Source of the DNA: Sulfolobus sp. E5-1-F
GTDB taxonomy: Archaea > Thermoproteota > Thermoprotei_A > Sulfolobales > Sulfolobaceae
Length of the DNA: 64,000 nt
Assembly: GCF_009601705.1 (NCBI RefSeq)
Contig: NZ_CP045687.1
Coordinates: 532,630 to 596,629 of the forward strand
Direction of reading: 5' to 3'
Shown here one piece after another: positions 8,794 to 16,703 of this stretch. The notes under the pieces are model-generated. The model saw only the letters and a list, made by a program, of their open reading frames with translations, ran no database searches and had not been told where the DNA came from. Each line of letters opens with the position of its first letter. Position 1 is the stretch's first letter. Both the position numbers and the translations under genes were made by a program.

Positions 8794-9900
8794 ATGAAAA
8801 ACGAGATCAAGGACTTGGTAGGTAGAGCTAAGGCAGAGCTCATAAACACCATCAATTTCGTAGTAGGAACACTAAGGATGCAAGGACTAACAAAAAAGGT
8901 CGCTATCGCACTAGCCTTAATCGCATTCATAAGCGATAGAGCTAGCGTGAAGAACATCTCAGAAACGTTCAACCTAGATTACAACAACCTACTCAAAGCG
9001 TTAGAGGAAGTGGAAAAAACGTGGACGAACTACCTAGACAAATTAAGAGAACTAATCAAAGGACCAGTAGTGATCATAATCGACGACACGTTCGACCACA
9101 AGGAATACGCTAGAGCTAGAAACAGAGCGAGCGGACAAGGAAACTACATCATGTGGTGTCAAGCACACAAGAGATTCGAATCCGGAGTCCAATTACTAAC
9201 AATCGCAATCTACGATCTGAACACCAAGAAAACTTACATGATAGGAGCCTTCCCCTACGCTACTAGAGAAATGTACGAGAGGGGAATGGTGAAGGAGTTC
9301 CAAACCAAGATCCAGATGGCCTCTGCATTAATGAAGCTGCTGAGAGAGAAGTTTCAAGTGATGAGAGTCGTCTTCGACTCTTGGTATTGGTCGAGTGAGC
9401 TCGTAACTGACAAGGTAGTGTCTGAACTGAAGTCCAATAGGAGAGTCCTCAGAGTCAAGTCAATCCAGGGGACCCATGATGAGGTGGAGGGTCACCTTCA
9501 CGTGGGCGATCTACCCCCTGGAAGTTATTTGGTTGACTTGACCCTGAAGGACAAGGTCATTACTGTTATGTTGTTCGTCGAGGAATATAAAGATTACGGC
9601 AGGAGGAACCTCTATACTACTGACCTATCCCTTAGCAAGGAAGAGGTTGAGGAGACTTGGAGGATAAGGTGGGAGATCGAGAAGTTTCACAGGGACATTA
9701 AGGCTCTAGGTCTTCAAGATACCTCTTTCTTCAAGAGGGTTAGGCTTCAAGGTTATGTCCTCCTCTTCGTGATGCTCGTTAACGCGGTTAGGGAGCTATT
9801 GGCCTCCCTTAACTTAAGGAGCGTTGAGGAGTTGTTGAGGTTCGTTGAAAGGCATTTAGGAGGGATAGTGGGACTAATGAAAATCTTTAAACTACGTTAA
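8794..9900 (+). CDS. IS4-like DDE transposase
   Basis: The 368-residue enzyme cuts and joins the IS ends through an RNase H-like DDE domain. The first Asp is in VVIIIDDTFDHK (Asp97 or Asp98) and the second in VVFDSWYWS (Asp195). The third acid lies in the helical signature W-x2-R-x3-E-x6-K (residues 289-303, WRIRWEIEKFHRDIK, catalytic Glu296), the YREK motif of IS4-type enzymes with Trp for Tyr. The N-terminal 80 residues are helical and basic, fit for end binding. The gene is intact, its first two thirds using AT-rich codons and its last third more GC. It starts at ATG 8794 after the leader hairpins and ends 16 bp before the IS end. Confidence 0.9.
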   Translation: MKNEIKDLVGRAKAELINTINFVVGTLRMQGLTKKVAIALALIAFISDRASVKNISETFNLDYNNLLKALEEVEKTWTNYLDKLRELIKGPVVIIIDDTFDHKEYARARNRASGQGNYIMWCQAHKRFESGVQLLTIAIYDLNTKKTYMIGAFPYATREMYERGMVKEFQTKIQMASALMKLLREKFQVMRVVFDSWYWSSELVTDKVVSELKSNRRVLRVKSIQGTHDEVEGHLHVGDLPPGSYLVDLTLKDKVITVMLFVEEYKDYGRRNLYTTDLSLSKEEVEETWRIRWEIEKFHRDIKALGLQDTSFFKRVRLQGYVLLFVMLVNAVRELLASLNLRSVEELLRFVERHLGGIVGLMKIFKLR

Positions 9901-9916
9901 AATCTCATAACTGCTG

Positions 9917-9924
9917 TTAGATAT
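9917..9924. repeat. Right copy of the 8-bp target-site duplication
   Basis: TTAGATAT directly follows the right inverted repeat of the IS. It matches 8697-8704 and marks the insertion point upstream of the ParA-like gene. Confidence 0.85.
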
Positions 9925-9950
9925 TTAAATTAGATATTAAAGAACGAAAG

Positions 9951-9971
9951 TAGTTAGAATCTTTCTAACTA
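9951..9971. promoter_or_regulatory. Perfect palindrome upstream of the ParA-like gene
   Basis: TAGTTAGAA and TTCTAACTA are exact inverted repeats separated by 3 bp. They end about 36 bp before the ParA-like start and directly upstream of a TTTATTAA box at about 9976-9983. The position, just before the TFB/TATA elements, is that of an archaeal regulator site. Confidence 0.6.
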
Positions 9972-10006
9972 ATCTTTATTAAGGGAAAAGCTTATTCGAA
10001 GTCGAT

Positions 10007-10627
10007 ATGTCTATTTCAATTTTTATCTTAGGTCTAAAAGGGGGAATAGGAAAGAGTAGACTATCTTATGAATTATCTAAATATATTTCTGGAAAGAAAT
10101 TTAAAAAGGTTCTCCTGATCGATAACGATTCTCTATCTACTTTATCAAATGTTTTAGGGCATTATGGGGATGGATTACTGGATGGTTTCGATTTAAGATC
10201 TTCATTAAAAGAAATAGATGGTATTTTTATGCTCAAATTACGTAATAAAGTATATTTGTTAGATAAATCTTACGATAATGAAAGATTGGAGCAACTTAAA
10301 TCTATCTTATCTAGAAATTGGGACTACATTATTGTGGATAATTATGTTGGGATACTAGAGGAAAATCCAATAATTAGGTCTGTTTATGAATTTTCTCACA
10401 CTAAAATAGGTATTTTTATTAGTGACGATTTATCCTTAGATTCTACAATACGATACTCCATTAGTTGGAACCAGTTAGATTCTAAACATGTAATATTAAT
10501 AAACAGAGTCTATGATACTGCTAATATAATAGATAAGACTATACTTGACCTTATATTAAACCAGAATTTAACTAATTATGTTAATGGGCTTAATGTAATA
10601 GGAACTGATAAAGCAGATATATCATGA
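10007..10627 (+). CDS. ParA/MinD-like ATPase without a ParB partner
   Basis: The 206-residue protein has the deviant Walker A motif KGGIGKS at residues 11-17 with the signature Lys11, and LLIDND near residues 36-41 as the A' motif; DYIIVDNYVG near residue 105 fits the Walker B or switch region. It belongs to the ParA/Soj/MinD group of ATPases that form dimers on DNA or membrane surfaces. It is short for the group (about 250 residues) and no ParB or other DNA-binding gene is adjacent. A chromosomal orphan that positions a cargo, or an integrated-plasmid remnant, are both possible. A perfect palindrome lies at its promoter, and an IS has landed just upstream of that. Confidence 0.75.
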   Translation: MSISIFILGLKGGIGKSRLSYELSKYISGKKFKKVLLIDNDSLSTLSNVLGHYGDGLLDGFDLRSSLKEIDGIFMLKLRNKVYLLDKSYDNERLEQLKSILSRNWDYIIVDNYVGILEENPIIRSVYEFSHTKIGIFISDDLSLDSTIRYSISWNQLDSKHVILINRVYDTANIIDKTILDLILNQNLTNYVNGLNVIGTDKADIS

Positions 10628-10674
10628 TATTTATGACTAAATTTTGACCTTCTATATTAAATTCGTACTTACAA

Positions 10675-10689
10675 GTTCTAATTTAGAAC
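10675..10689. promoter_or_regulatory. 15-bp perfect palindrome upstream of the esterase at 10766
   Basis: GTTCTAA-T-TTAGAAC is an exact inverted repeat with a one-base centre, 77 bp before the esterase ATG and 48 bp after the ParA-like stop. It may be a regulator site. No second copy was noticed in the window. Confidence 0.45.
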
Positions 10690-10765
10690 AACAAGAGTGA
10701 AGAGAGTATGGGAAGCATTAAAAAATATCAAAAAGGTATTTATCCTTGATATCTTAATATAATAT

Positions 10766-11683
10766 ATGCCTCTAGATTCTAGAATCAAAAAGTTACTAGA
10801 ATCGGGTTTTATTATACCTATAGGTAAAGCCTCGGTAGATGAGGTTAGAAAAATATTTAGGCAATTGGCATCAGCAGCACCCAAAGTTGAAGTGGGAAAG
10901 GTAGAAGATATAAAAATACCAGGTAGTGAAACCAATATAAATGCTCGAGTATATTTTCCAAAGGCTAACGGTCCCTATGGGGTTTTAGTATATTTTCATG
11001 GAGGAGGATTTGTTATAGGAGACGTGGAATCTTATGACCCATTATGTAGAGCTATTACAAATGCGTGCAACTGCGTTGTAGTATCAGTGGATTATCGGTT
11101 AGCCCCAGAATACAAGTTTCCTTCTGCTGTTATTGATGCATTCGATGCTACTAATTGGGTTTATAATAATTTGGAGAAGTTTAATGGAAAGATGGGAGTT
11201 GCCGTAGCTGGGGATAGTGCTGGCGGAAATTTAGCAGCAGTAGTAGCTCTTCTTTCTAAAGGGAAAATTAATTTAAAGTATCAAATCCTAATTTACCCAG
11301 CAGTAGGTTTTGATAATGTTTCAAGATCTATGATAGAATACTCTGATGGGTTCTTCCTAACTAGAGAGCATATAGAGTGGTTCGGTTCTCAATATCTGAG
11401 AAGCCCTGCAGACTTATTAGATTTTAGGTTCTCTCCAATTATAGCACAAGATTTGAGCGGATTACCTCCAGCCTTAATAATAACAGCAGAGTATGATCCG
11501 TTAAGGGATCAAGGAGAGGCTTATGGAAATAAATTACTACAAGCTGGAGTACCAGTTACTAGTGTGAGGTTTAATAATGTTATACATGGATTCCTTTCCT
11601 TCTTTCCGTTAATAGAGCAAGGAAGAGACGCAATAGGTTTAATAGGCTCTATTTTGAGACGTGTATTTTACGAGAAAATTTAA
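10766..11683 (+). CDS. HSL-family (family IV) carboxylesterase
   Basis: The 305-residue alpha/beta hydrolase cleaves short- and medium-chain carboxylic esters. The HSL-family signs are HGGG at residues 78-81 (oxyanion hole), the nucleophile elbow GDSAGG with Ser151, Asp244 in EYDPLRDQGEAYG, and His274 in VIHGF. The cap is the usual short N-terminal helical region. It is one of three paralogues in this window (with 33211-34137 and 37119-38054), all beginning with PLD at positions 2-4. It is followed by a T-rich run and an alcohol dehydrogenase on the same strand, so ester cleavage may be linked to oxidation of the released alcohol. No secretion signal is visible, so it probably acts in the cytoplasm. 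Confidence 0.9.
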   Translation: MPLDSRIKKLLESGFIIPIGKASVDEVRKIFRQLASAAPKVEVGKVEDIKIPGSETNINARVYFPKANGPYGVLVYFHGGGFVIGDVESYDPLCRAITNACNCVVVSVDYRLAPEYKFPSAVIDAFDATNWVYNNLEKFNGKMGVAVAGDSAGGNLAAVVALLSKGKINLKYQILIYPAVGFDNVSRSMIEYSDGFFLTREHIEWFGSQYLRSPADLLDFRFSPIIAQDLSGLPPALIITAEYDPLRDQGEAYGNKLLQAGVPVTSVRFNNVIHGFLSFFPLIEQGRDAIGLIGSILRRVFYEKI

Positions 11684-11686
11684 TAA

Positions 11687-11712
11687 TCTTTTTTATTTTA
11701 ATTTTAGTTTTA
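11687..11712 (+). terminator. T-rich terminator after the esterase
   Basis: A pyrimidine-rich run (TCTTTTTTATTTTAATTTTA and on) directly follows the esterase stop. Archaeal intrinsic termination uses such T tracts without a hairpin. It also lies in the promoter region of the downstream alcohol dehydrogenase. Confidence 0.45.
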
Positions 11713-11759
11713 AGGCATTATTAAAAACATTTAAAAAGAGTCAACAACAAATTAAGACT

Positions 11760-12770
11760 ATGAAAGCTGTTATTCTTCCAGCTCATAAACAAGGTTATAG
11801 AATCGAGCAGGTACCAGATCCTAAACCAGGTAAGGATGAGGTCATTATCAAGGTTAACAAGGCAGCCTTGTGCTATAGGGACTTATTACAAATAAAGGGA
11901 TTTTATCCCAGATCTAAATATCCGTTGATTTTAGGTCATGAAGTAGTGGGAACTATTGAAGAAGTCGGAGAAAACGTTAATGAGTTTATGAAAGGAGATA
12001 GAGTTACATCAATGCTTTTTGTTCCTGATTGGTCATGTGAATATTGTAAAAGGGGAGAAGAGGTTTACTGTAAGAATAATGTTCTATACGCTCAAGAACT
12101 AGATGGGTTTTTCGCAGAAAAAGCTAAAGTCAAGGCTAGTAGTCTAGTCAAAGTTCCTGAAGGCGTGTCCGATGAGGGAGCAGTTATAGTTCCATGTGTT
12201 GCAGCAATGGTTTATAGAGGTCTGAAAAAGGCTGGAATAAAGGAAGGGGAAATTGTATTGGTTACCGGAGCAAGTGGTGGTGTAGGTATTCATGCAATAC
12301 AAGTGGCAAAAGCTTTAGGGGCCAAGGTAATAGGAGTTACTAGTAGCGAGAGTAAGGCTAAGATAGTTTCCAAATTCGCTGACTACGTAATAGTAGGCGA
12401 GAAGTTCTCAGAAGAGGCTAAAAAGATAGGTGATGTTTCCATCGTTATTGAAAATGTTGGTCCCTATACATTAGAGGAAAGCATGAGGAGTTTAAGGAGT
12501 GGTGGTAAAATTATCCAGATCGGTAATTTAGATCCCTCTGTAACGTTCAATCTAAGGTTAGGCTATTTAATTCTCAAGGACTTAAGTTTAATGGGACATA
12601 TAGGTGCAAACAAGAAGGATATAATAGAGACTCTAAACTTAGTTAAGGAAGGGAAAATAAAGCCGGTAATTGGAAATGAGTTTAGGTTAGAGGAATTTGA
12701 AAAAGCTCTTGATTTACTTAGCAATAATAAAAATAGGTATGGAAAAATATTGATCTCAAACTCTCTCTAG
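11760..12770 (+). CDS. Zinc-dependent medium-chain alcohol dehydrogenase
   Basis: The 336-residue dehydrogenase starts at ATG 11760 (MKAVILPAHKQG); upstream in-frame codons are AT-rich leader and are left out. Catalytic zinc ligands are Cys38, His60 with Glu61, and Cys146 (VPCVAAM). The NAD(P) site is GASGGVG at residues 170-176. The structural zinc lobe reads Asp90-x2-Cys93-x2-Cys96-x7-Cys104, so the first of the usual four cysteines is Asp, as in some thermophile enzymes where an acid replaces it. The substrate is unknown; the position after an esterase suggests alcohols from esters. The 3' end overlaps that of the thiolase by 15 bp. Confidence 0.88.
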   Translation: MKAVILPAHKQGYRIEQVPDPKPGKDEVIIKVNKAALCYRDLLQIKGFYPRSKYPLILGHEVVGTIEEVGENVNEFMKGDRVTSMLFVPDWSCEYCKRGEEVYCKNNVLYAQELDGFFAEKAKVKASSLVKVPEGVSDEGAVIVPCVAAMVYRGLKKAGIKEGEIVLVTGASGGVGIHAIQVAKALGAKVIGVTSSESKAKIVSKFADYVIVGEKFSEEAKKIGDVSIVIENVGPYTLEESMRSLRSGGKIIQIGNLDPSVTFNLRLGYLILKDLSLMGHIGANKKDIIETLNLVKEGKIKPVIGNEFRLEEFEKALDLLSNNKNRYGKILISNSL

Positions 12771-13943
12771 CACTATCGCTCCTCCTTGACCTCCACCAAC
12801 ACATAGTGTTGCAACACCGTAATCCTTTCCTTCTAGTATCAGCTGTCTAGCCAGAGTGCCTACTAATCTAGCTCCAGTAGCTCCTAATGGATGCCCTATA
12901 GCAATAGCACCTCCTCTCTTATTTACTGTGTTCTCGTCTAACTCCAATTCTTTTATGGCATTTAATACTACCACAGCAAATGCCTCATTTATTTCCCATA
13001 AATCAACTTTTCTAATACTTAAATTTGCCTTTTCTAATGCCTTTTTAGAGGCTGGAACTGGACCCTTTCCCATTACTGCTGGAGGTACTCCCGCAAATCC
13101 AAAACTCTTAATCTTAGCCATTGGAGTTAGTCCATACTTCTTTAATGCATTCTTTGACATCAGAAGTACATAAGAAGCTCCTGAATTCAAAGGTGCTGAA
13201 TTTCCAGCCGTTATGACACCGTTAGGTTTGAACGCCGGAGGCAATTGAGCTAACTTCTCCAGACTTGTATCCGGTCTAACAGATTGATCTACATTTACTA
13301 GAGTCTTCTTTCCTTCAATTTCTACTTCTATAGGCAGTATTTCATCCTTGAAATATCCCTCTTGTATGGCTTTCCACGCTAATTGATGGCTCCTTAAAGA
13401 CCATCTATCCATTTCCTCCCTACTTATTTTAGCTTCTTCAGCTAGTTTCTCAGCAGTTAATCCCATAACATATCCTGTAGTCAAATCATACTGAATATAT
13501 TTACTATCAGTAAGAAACTTAGTGTTAATTTCAATGTGGGGATTATCAAACATTGGTGTTCTAGATAGTTTTTCCACTCCACCCGCTAATACTATATCAG
13601 CCATTCCAGTTGATATTTCCATGGCTCCTATAGAAACTGTGGTTAATGATGAAGCGCATTGCCTATCCACAGCCATAGTTGGTATGTTATATGGTAATCT
13701 AGCTGCGAAAACTTCATGCCTACCTCCAAAAGCCCACTGTTCACCTACTTGAAGTGCACATCCAGTGATTATCTCGTCTATCTCTTCAGCCTTAATTCCG
13801 TTTTTCTCAATTAACCTATTTATCACCATTCCAGCTAACTCTTCTGGTCTTATATTGTAGAATGGATCTTTTTGATAATCCTTACGAGAAAATCTCGTAA
13901 ACGCTGTCCTTGCATAATCTACTAGATATACATCCTCTAACAT
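12756..13943 (-). CDS. Acetyl-CoA C-acetyltransferase (thiolase)
   Basis: The 395-residue enzyme catalyses the reversible cleavage of acetoacetyl-CoA or 3-oxoacyl-CoA with CoA. All catalytic parts are present: the nucleophile Cys96 in DRQCASSLTT, NEAFA near 319, His351 in GHPLGATGA, and Cys381 in CVGGGQGGA. The length is that of classic thiolases. It is the last gene of an operon that runs R2lox (15813), acyl-CoA dehydrogenase, thiolase, with 39 bp between the dehydrogenase stop and this start. The thiolase step is the end of beta-oxidation and also of the 3-hydroxypropionate/4-hydroxybutyrate cycle of Sulfolobales. Confidence 0.93.
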   Translation of the reverse strand: MLEDVYLVDYARTAFTRFSRKDYQKDPFYNIRPEELAGMVINRLIEKNGIKAEEIDEIITGCALQVGEQWAFGGRHEVFAARLPYNIPTMAVDRQCASSLTTVSIGAMEISTGMADIVLAGGVEKLSRTPMFDNPHIEINTKFLTDSKYIQYDLTTGYVMGLTAEKLAEEAKISREEMDRWSLRSHQLAWKAIQEGYFKDEILPIEVEIEGKKTLVNVDQSVRPDTSLEKLAQLPPAFKPNGVITAGNSAPLNSGASYVLLMSKNALKKYGLTPMAKIKSFGFAGVPPAVMGKGPVPASKKALEKANLSIRKVDLWEINEAFAVVVLNAIKELELDENTVNKRGGAIAIGHPLGATGARLVGTLARQLILEGKDYGVATLCVGGGQGGAIVLERV

Positions 13944-13982
13944 CTTACCATCTACCTACTATATTATATTTTATTTGATAGA

Positions 13983-14882
13983 TTATATAGCTTGCAGGAA
14001 CTCAGAGATATCCACTTTACTATTGTATAACTTACTTAATGTTAACGCTCTCCTTAAGTGAAGATGAATATCAAGATCATCCGTAAATCCTATCCCACCA
14101 TGAACTTGTATACCACTTAAGAGAACCTTAGGTATCTTCTTATTAGCTAGATCCTTAGCTATCCACACGTACTTTATGTTTTCGGCTGCTTCCAATATTA
14201 AAGATCTGGCTAACTCCACATCAATTGCGTCATTAACCACTCTATGTTTAATTGCTTGGTACGAACCTATAGGTTTACCAAAAGCAATTCTCTCCTTACT
14301 ATACTTAATTGACATACTAAGAACTTCTTCACCGCTTCCTACCATCTGAGAAGCCAATGAAAGTGCAACTTCAGCGTTGTTAACTTCTATGTCTTCATGC
14401 TTTTCAATGCGATCTACCTTACTGATTTTCATGGAGTTATCAAGTGAATTGAAAGTGCGAATTGTGCAGTCTCTTCTCTGGATAAGCCTATTTCCTATTA
14501 CTATATAATCAGCCTCATTAGCTGAGGGTACGAAATTTGAGTCAGATATTGCGATTTTAACTTCGCCGGAGTACAGTCTGTTTAAAATGTCTTTACTCTT
14601 AATACCCCTAGCTGCGACTATACTACTTACTACAATTCCGGGCAGTAATTTTCTACCGATAAACTCATTTATTATCACGTTATCTTTTAATGATAGCGTG
14701 GAAAGGTAAGGTAAGATATCAAGCTTAACTATTTCCTTCCATAGCTCCTCAGTATAACTCTTATTTCCTTCCATGACTGCCCTTAACTTCTTTGTGGACC
14801 ATTTTGATTCCAGTAATTCATTTAAACTGCCTAAAATCAGCTTAAGATCCTCACTAATTTCGAAGTTAAGATCTAGAATCAT
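13983..14882 (-). CDS. Short acyl-CoA dehydrogenase-like flavoprotein
   Basis: The protein is about 299 residues; most acyl-CoA dehydrogenases have about 380. The C-terminal four-helix domain is clear: YSKERIAFGKPIGSYQAIKH (the FAD-contact helix) and QVHGGIGFTDDLDIHLHLRR, the final signature. In related FadE proteins the latter reads FTWEHDLH with Glu as base; here Asp is in that place. The middle beta domain is much reduced, and the N-terminal helices are weak. I prefer ATG 14882 as start, because GGTGAT sits 5 nt upstream counted from GGTG. A TTG at 14900 would extend it by six residues and overlap the oxidase gene. It may pair with another subunit or act on an unusual acyl group. Confidence 0.75.
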   Translation of the reverse strand: MILDLNFEISEDLKLILGSLNELLESKWSTKKLRAVMEGNKSYTEELWKEIVKLDILPYLSTLSLKDNVIINEFIGRKLLPGIVVSSIVAARGIKSKDILNRLYSGEVKIAISDSNFVPSANEADYIVIGNRLIQRRDCTIRTFNSLDNSMKISKVDRIEKHEDIEVNNAEVALSLASQMVGSGEEVLSMSIKYSKERIAFGKPIGSYQAIKHRVVNDAIDVELARSLILEAAENIKYVWIAKDLANKKIPKVLLSGIQVHGGIGFTDDLDIHLHLRRALTLSKLYNSKVDISEFLQAI

Positions 14883-14886
14883 CAAA

Positions 14887-15813
14887 TCACCAAGATTCAA
14901 TTACATCCAAATCCTTTGGTAATAATGTTTCCAATTTCATCTCCTTAGCTCTATTTATCGCATCAATCCTAGTATTTAAAAGCCTTTTAGCGTAGTCCAC
15001 TAGCTCCATACCGGAGAGGCCAAAAGGTAGAGTTGTAACTTGAGGCATTGTGGGTTCAGAGAAGATTCCTATAGCATAAGGCGTAAGGTAATTTATGTGA
15101 TCCATAGCAACCTTATATATTCCCTCTCCATATTCCTTTATTAATCTTGCGATTAAATATACTCCAAATGCTATATGTCTAGATTCGTCAGTAGCTATGA
15201 GGTTTACCATCTTAGCTAAACCAGGTAGGATTTTTCTTGTACTTGTTATACGCCTAAAAATATTGTAACCTCCCTCAGCTGCTACTCCTTCAACTATTAA
15301 ATTATAAGTTACCACGGCTCTAACTTGATTTTCTGGTGAAGGATCTCTAGATAAATTCCACATGGCCTTTGGCAATTCTTCATAAAATATCTTCCTATAA
15401 TTAGGCGAAAGGTCTTTTGTATATGCACTTAGATCTTCCATTACATTAACAACGTCGAAAAATCTTCTAAACGCTTCAACATGTTTAGCTTCCTCATAAA
15501 CGAACTGTTCTAAATACATAACTTCCTCTACTTTTCCCTCTTTAACTAACGTCACAATTAGCGGATGAAGGTCCAATGCTACAGCTTCTTCTCCCGCAGC
15601 AAACTTTGAACCGACATTTATTATGAACATTTTCTCTAAATCATCTAATTTTTTCCAGTCTTCTGCATCTTTACTTAGATCTATATTGGCTGGGTCCCAG
15701 AAAAGTTTCTTCCCTAGCTGATATAATTTCATTGGGAAGAGTGACCAATTTAAGCCTCCAGATCTTATGGACTTAAAATACTCGTGTTTATATTCTTCAA
15801 AACTCATGCCCAT
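14887..15813 (-). CDS. R2-like ligand-binding oxidase (R2lox)
   Basis: The 308-residue ferritin-fold protein carries a dimetal site in the pattern of the ribonucleotide reductase small subunit: Glu75 (AGEEAVAL), Glu108 and His111 (EEAKH), Glu175 (IVEGVAAEGG), Glu210 and His213 (DESRH). The R2lox signature is also visible: Val78, three residues after Glu75, and Tyr170, five before Glu175. This is the pair that forms the valine-tyrosine ether cross-link in Mn/Fe R2lox proteins, which bind a long-chain fatty-acid-like ligand. No large ribonucleotide reductase subunit is near. It heads an operon with an acyl-CoA dehydrogenase and a thiolase, which supports a role in acyl-chain oxidation. A TTTAAATATA box lies about 30 bp before the start. 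Confidence 0.87.
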   Translation of the reverse strand: MGMSFEEYKHEYFKSIRSGGLNWSLFPMKLYQLGKKLFWDPANIDLSKDAEDWKKLDDLEKMFIINVGSKFAAGEEAVALDLHPLIVTLVKEGKVEEVMYLEQFVYEEAKHVEAFRRFFDVVNVMEDLSAYTKDLSPNYRKIFYEELPKAMWNLSRDPSPENQVRAVVTYNLIVEGVAAEGGYNIFRRITSTRKILPGLAKMVNLIATDESRHIAFGVYLIARLIKEYGEGIYKVAMDHINYLTPYAIGIFSEPTMPQVTTLPFGLSGMELVDYAKRLLNTRIDAINRAKEMKLETLLPKDLDVIESW

Positions 15814-15909
15814 AATTAACTATAAATGATTTGTTTATATTTAAATTTTGCCTTAGATACGATAAAATAAAGTTTTAGTTAAAGCATTAAATGAAAAAGA
15901 TTCCTTAAT

Positions 15910-16668
15910 TTATTTTATTCCACCTTTTATACTCTCTCCAGAATCTAACACGAAAACTTGTCCAGTGAGAGATTCTATCTTAAGAATTGCAGCAGTGAAC
16001 TCAGCTACTTCTTCTGGGTCGAGAATTTTACCCATTAATGTGAATTTTTCACCAAATTCCTTTTCACTCATCCCTAACACTTGAAACATACTTTCACCGA
16101 GTTTTGTTTTTACAAATCCTGGAGCTATGGCATTAACTCTTATTTTAGGAGCTAGTTCTAAAGCTAAATACTTTGTTAACGCAATTACTGCAGCTTTCAT
16201 AGCGCCATATATTGATAATCCGTAGGCTGGTGAGATTCCAGCAACTGATGCAACGTTGACAATAGCTCCTCCATCTCTCATTTCCTTTGCGAAACTTTGA
16301 GAGCAGTAAACTACAGATTTAAAGTCTGTTGAAATATGCTTTTCCAGAAGTTTATCATCTACGTTTAAAAAGGGAGAGTATAGTCCTAAGCCAGCATTAT
16401 TTATCAATATGTCAGCTACTCTATACCTATCGATGGTCGCTTTAAGTAAAGTTTCACATCCCTCCCTAGTGGAGACATCAGCTAGGATTCCAATAGCTTC
16501 TCCTCCATTCTCCTTAATGATCTTTACCGTTTCATTCATCTCCTCAACTCTCTTTTTAGCGTTCACTACAATTAAACTACCCTCACTCGCTAATCTCACA
16601 GCAATAGCCCTACCAATACCTCTACCGGAACCCGTTACTACAACAACCCTATTCTTTAGAGAGTACAT
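15910..16668 (-). CDS. Short-chain dehydrogenase/reductase
   Basis: The 252-residue SDR starts at ATG 16668 (MYSLKNRVVVVTG), where family members begin; a GTG at 16713 would add 15 atypical residues and overlap the alcohol dehydrogenase by 10 bp. The NAD(P) motif TGSGRGIG is at residues 12-19, NNAG at 90-93, and the catalytic Ser141, Tyr154 and Lys158 are in place (NVASVAG, YGAMK). It probably oxidises a secondary alcohol or reduces a 3-oxoacyl group. It follows the alcohol dehydrogenase at 16704-17750 on the same strand. R2lox is 97 bp further on but has its own promoter. Confidence 0.88.
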   Translation of the reverse strand: MYSLKNRVVVVTGSGRGIGRAIAVRLASEGSLIVVNAKKRVEEMNETVKIIKENGGEAIGILADVSTREGCETLLKATIDRYRVADILINNAGLGLYSPFLNVDDKLLEKHISTDFKSVVYCSQSFAKEMRDGGAIVNVASVAGISPAYGLSIYGAMKAAVIALTKYLALELAPKIRVNAIAPGFVKTKLGESMFQVLGMSEKEFGEKFTLMGKILDPEEVAEFTAAILKIESLTGQVFVLDSGESIKGGIK

Positions 16669-16703
16669 GAATGATAATAAAATTTTTAGCAATAAAAAAC
16701 TTT

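Larger units (their letters stand above)
8705..9916 (+). mobile_element. Complete IS4-like insertion sequence, 1212 bp
   Basis: The ends are inverted repeats: CAGCAGTTAT at 8705-8714 is matched exactly by ATAACTGCTG at 9907-9916, and identity continues with two mismatches for about 18 bp. The 8-bp sequence TTAGATAT lies directly outside both ends, at 8697-8704 and 9917-9924, the target-site duplication. The element carries one intact DDE transposase and two hairpins between the left end and the gene. Exact repeats and an intact gene suggest recent insertion. The element size is near that of known Sulfolobus elements, but I cannot name the ISfinder entry. Confidence 0.9.
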
